Below are positions 4,818 to 6,413 of a stretch of 6,413 nt of DNA, piece by piece. A model generated the notes under the pieces. The model did not search any database. It was not told the DNA's origin and was given only the letters and a program-made list of their open reading frames with translations. The position numbers were made by a program, and so were the translations under genes. Each line of letters begins with the position of its first letter. Position 1 is the stretch's first letter. The stretch comes from DASQFI01 sp050264575 (lineage in GTDB: Bacteria; Acidobacteriota; Vicinamibacteria; Vicinamibacterales; SCN-69-37): NCBI GenBank assembly GCA_050264575.1, contig JBLNGH010000319.1:1-6413 (forward strand), given 5' to 3'.

Positions 4818-6413
4818 CTGAATTCCGCACGCATCCAGATCCGTCCGAGTGGGACGATTACGAGGACTTCGAGTCCAGGAGCTGGCCGAAGAAAGAGCGC
4901 CGGAAGTACTGGATCATTCCGAGCATCTGCTTCAACTGTGAGTCGGCGTGCGGCATCCTCGCGTATGTCGACAAGGAGACGCTCGAAGTCCGCAAGATCG
5001 AAGGCAACCCGGTGCACCCGGGCAGCCGCGGCCGCACGTGCGCCAAGGGCGTCGTCACGCCCAATCAGCTCGAGGATCCCGATCGCATTCTGTATCCGCT
5101 CAAACGCGAGGGCGCGCGCGGCAACGGCGAGTGGAAGCGCGTCAGCTGGGATGAGGCGCTGACTGACATCGGCGGGCGCATTCGACGCGCCATCGTGGAG
5201 AACCGCCGCCAAGAGCTGATGTACCACGTGGGACGGCCCGGTGAAGACGGCTACGTGAATCGCGTGCTGCAGGCCTGGGGTCTCGACGGCCACAACAGTC
5301 ACACCAACGTCTGCTCGTCGTCGGCACGCCTGGGCCACTTCCTGTGGACCGGCGCCGATCGGCCGTCGCCCGATCACGCGAACGCGAGAACGATCCTTCT
5401 GCTCTCGTCACACCTCGAGTCAGGGCATTACTTCAATCCGCATGCGCAGCGGATCATCGAGGGCAAGTCGCAGGGCGCCAAGCTCATCGTCATCGATCCA
5501 CGGCTGTCGAACACGTCGGCGAAAGCCGACATCTGGCTGCCGGCAAGACCTGGAACGGAGGGCGCGCTGCTGCTCGCCATCGCGCGCCGCATTCTCGAGA
5601 CCGGCAAGTACAACCGCGAGTTCGTCAGACGCTGGGTGAACTGGGAAACCTACCTCGACGCGAGCTGGCCCGATTTGCCGCGCACGGTCGAGGGATTCGA
5701 AATCGCTTTGAAAGAAGAGTACGAGCTCTTCACGCCCGACTACGCGGAGATCGAAACCGGCGTGCCGGCCGAGCGGATCATCGAAGCCGCGGACGCGATC
5801 GCCGCGGCAGGCACGGCATTTTCGACGCACAGCTGGCGCGCCGCGGCTGCAGGGCATCTCTGGGGCTGGCAGATCACGCGATGCCTGTATCTGCTGGTCG
5901 TGCTGATGGGCGCGGTCGGCGAGCCGGGCGGCGTGAACCTGCACCTGACGAACAAGTTCGTGCCCAAGCCGCTCAATCCGCCGGCGCCGCCGGAGTACTG
6001 GAACGAGCTCCTCTTCCCGAAGGAATTCCCGCTGGCGTTTTTCGAGATGAGCTTCCTCCTGCCGCATTTTCTCAAGGAGGGACGCGGGCGGCTCGACACG
6101 TACTTTACGCGCGTCTACAACCCGCTCTGGACGAACCCCGACGGCTTCACGTGGATGGAAGTGCTGAAGGACGAATCGAAGATCGGGTGTCATGTCGCGC
6201 TCACGCCGATCTGGAGCGAGACGGCATGGTTCGCCGACTACGTGCTGCCGATGGGACTCGGCACCGAGCGGCACGACATCCAGAGCCAGGAAACGCACGC
6301 GAGCCAGTGGATTGGTTTTCGCCAGCCGGTGCTCCGCGTCGCGCGTGAGAAGCGGGGCGAGACCATCACGGCCAGCTACGAGGCCAACCCGGGTGAAGTG
6401 TGGGAAGAGAACG
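4814..6413 (+). CDS. molybdopterin (Mo-bisMGD) oxidoreductase catalytic subunit, DMSO reductase superfamily, 3'-partial
   Basis: The 533 visible residues begin at ATG 4814 and run off the right edge without a stop. C39/C42/C46 and C76 (C-x2-C-x3-C-x29-C) bind the [4Fe-4S] cluster next to the cofactor. HTNVCSSSAR places C167 where this superfamily has its molybdenum ligand, suggesting Cys ligation as in formate dehydrogenase, nitrate reductase NapA or polysulfide reductase types. KLIVIDPRLSNTSAKADIWLPARPGTEGAL (223-251, in two parts around DPR and RPGT) is the usual cofactor-binding core. TPIWSETAWFADYVLPMG lies near 475. The dinucleotide-binding C-terminal domain should follow outside the window. 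The first 38 residues are acidic and hydrophilic and lack a Tat signal, so a cytoplasmic location is predicted. The partner is the ferredoxin/NrfD fusion upstream. Start and stop overlap as ATGA with the transposase, and no Shine-Dalgarno sequence is present, so initiation probably depends on coupling. The substrate (sulfur compound, formate or other) is not assignable from the visible sequence. Confidence 0.93.
   Translation, partial: MTEFRTHPDPSEWDDYEDFESRSWPKKERRKYWIIPSICFNCESACGILAYVDKETLEVRKIEGNPVHPGSRGRTCAKGVVTPNQLEDPDRILYPLKREGARGNGEWKRVSWDEALTDIGGRIRRAIVENRRQELMYHVGRPGEDGYVNRVLQAWGLDGHNSHTNVCSSSARLGHFLWTGADRPSPDHANARTILLLSSHLESGHYFNPHAQRIIEGKSQGAKLIVIDPRLSNTSAKADIWLPARPGTEGALLLAIARRILETGKYNREFVRRWVNWETYLDASWPDLPRTVEGFEIALKEEYELFTPDYAEIETGVPAERIIEAADAIAAAGTAFSTHSWRAAAAGHLWGWQITRCLYLLVVLMGAVGEPGGVNLHLTNKFVPKPLNPPAPPEYWNELLFPKEFPLAFFEMSFLLPHFLKEGRGRLDTYFTRVYNPLWTNPDGFTWMEVLKDESKIGCHVALTPIWSETAWFADYVLPMGLGTERHDIQSQETHASQWIGFRQPVLRVAREKRGETITASYEANPGEVWEEN

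Noticed and set aside
3727..4820. Target-site duplication flanking the transposase element
   Set aside because: The flanks CAGCTAA and ATGACTG share at most a single A next to the ends. That is not evidence of a duplication, and HUH enzymes normally make none.
5420..6298. A 292-codon minus-strand open frame opposite the molybdopterin oxidoreductase gene
   Set aside because: The composition is typical antisense shadow with no domain signature, and no promoter or ribosome binding site is apparent.
5344..6348. A 334-codon + strand open frame inside the molybdopterin oxidoreductase gene
   Set aside because: It is an Arg/Ala/Gly-rich out-of-frame shadow. The real frame, starting at 4814, shows cofactor-binding motifs throughout the same stretch.

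Overview
The window is GC-rich, densely coding bacterial DNA with all recognisable genes on the + strand. No rRNA, tRNA or CRISPR is visible. The GC bias, the fused ferredoxin/NrfD subunit and the weak Shine-Dalgarno signals would fit an Acidobacteriota-like environmental bacterium. That is inference only; nothing here fixes the taxon.

Layout. (1) Positions 2-1834 hold the C-terminal 610 residues of a large N6-adenine DNA methyltransferase of the Eco57I/type IIG kind, with an NPPW motif and a TaqI-like specificity region; the start is off the left edge. (2) Positions 1835-2205 hold no intact gene. They contain the C-terminal stub of a cupredoxin (Cys, His and Met copper ligands, but no N-terminal half), a 15-bp-stem hairpin, a 10-bp direct repeat at 20-bp pitch, and a possible -10 element just before the next start codon. 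(3) Positions 2206-3732 encode a fused electron-transfer/membrane subunit: a four-cluster [4Fe-4S] ferredoxin domain joined to an eight-helix NrfD/PsrC-like quinone-reactive anchor. (4) Positions 3733-4813 are a complete 1081-bp mobile element with perfect 30-bp terminal inverted repeats around one REP-associated-type (RAYT/Y1 HUH) transposase. (5) Positions 4814 to the right edge encode the N-terminal 533 residues of a molybdopterin (Mo-bisMGD) oxidoreductase catalytic subunit, which continues past the window.

Working together. Genes 3 and 5 are the two parts of one complex iron-sulfur molybdoenzyme. The catalytic subunit exchanges electrons through the ferredoxin domain with the NrfD-like anchor and the quinone pool. 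The substrate cannot be read from the sequence.

The most striking observation is the exact placement of the transposase element. Its left end abuts the TAA stop of the anchor gene and its right end abuts the ATG of the catalytic gene. The transposase has no stop codon inside its own element. It borrows TGA from the host start region, giving an ATGA stop/start overlap. Removing the element restores TAA directly followed by ATG, so the insertion appears to have replaced one tight translational junction with another. A second boundary of interest is at about 1834-1900, where the methyltransferase gene abuts the truncated cupredoxin.
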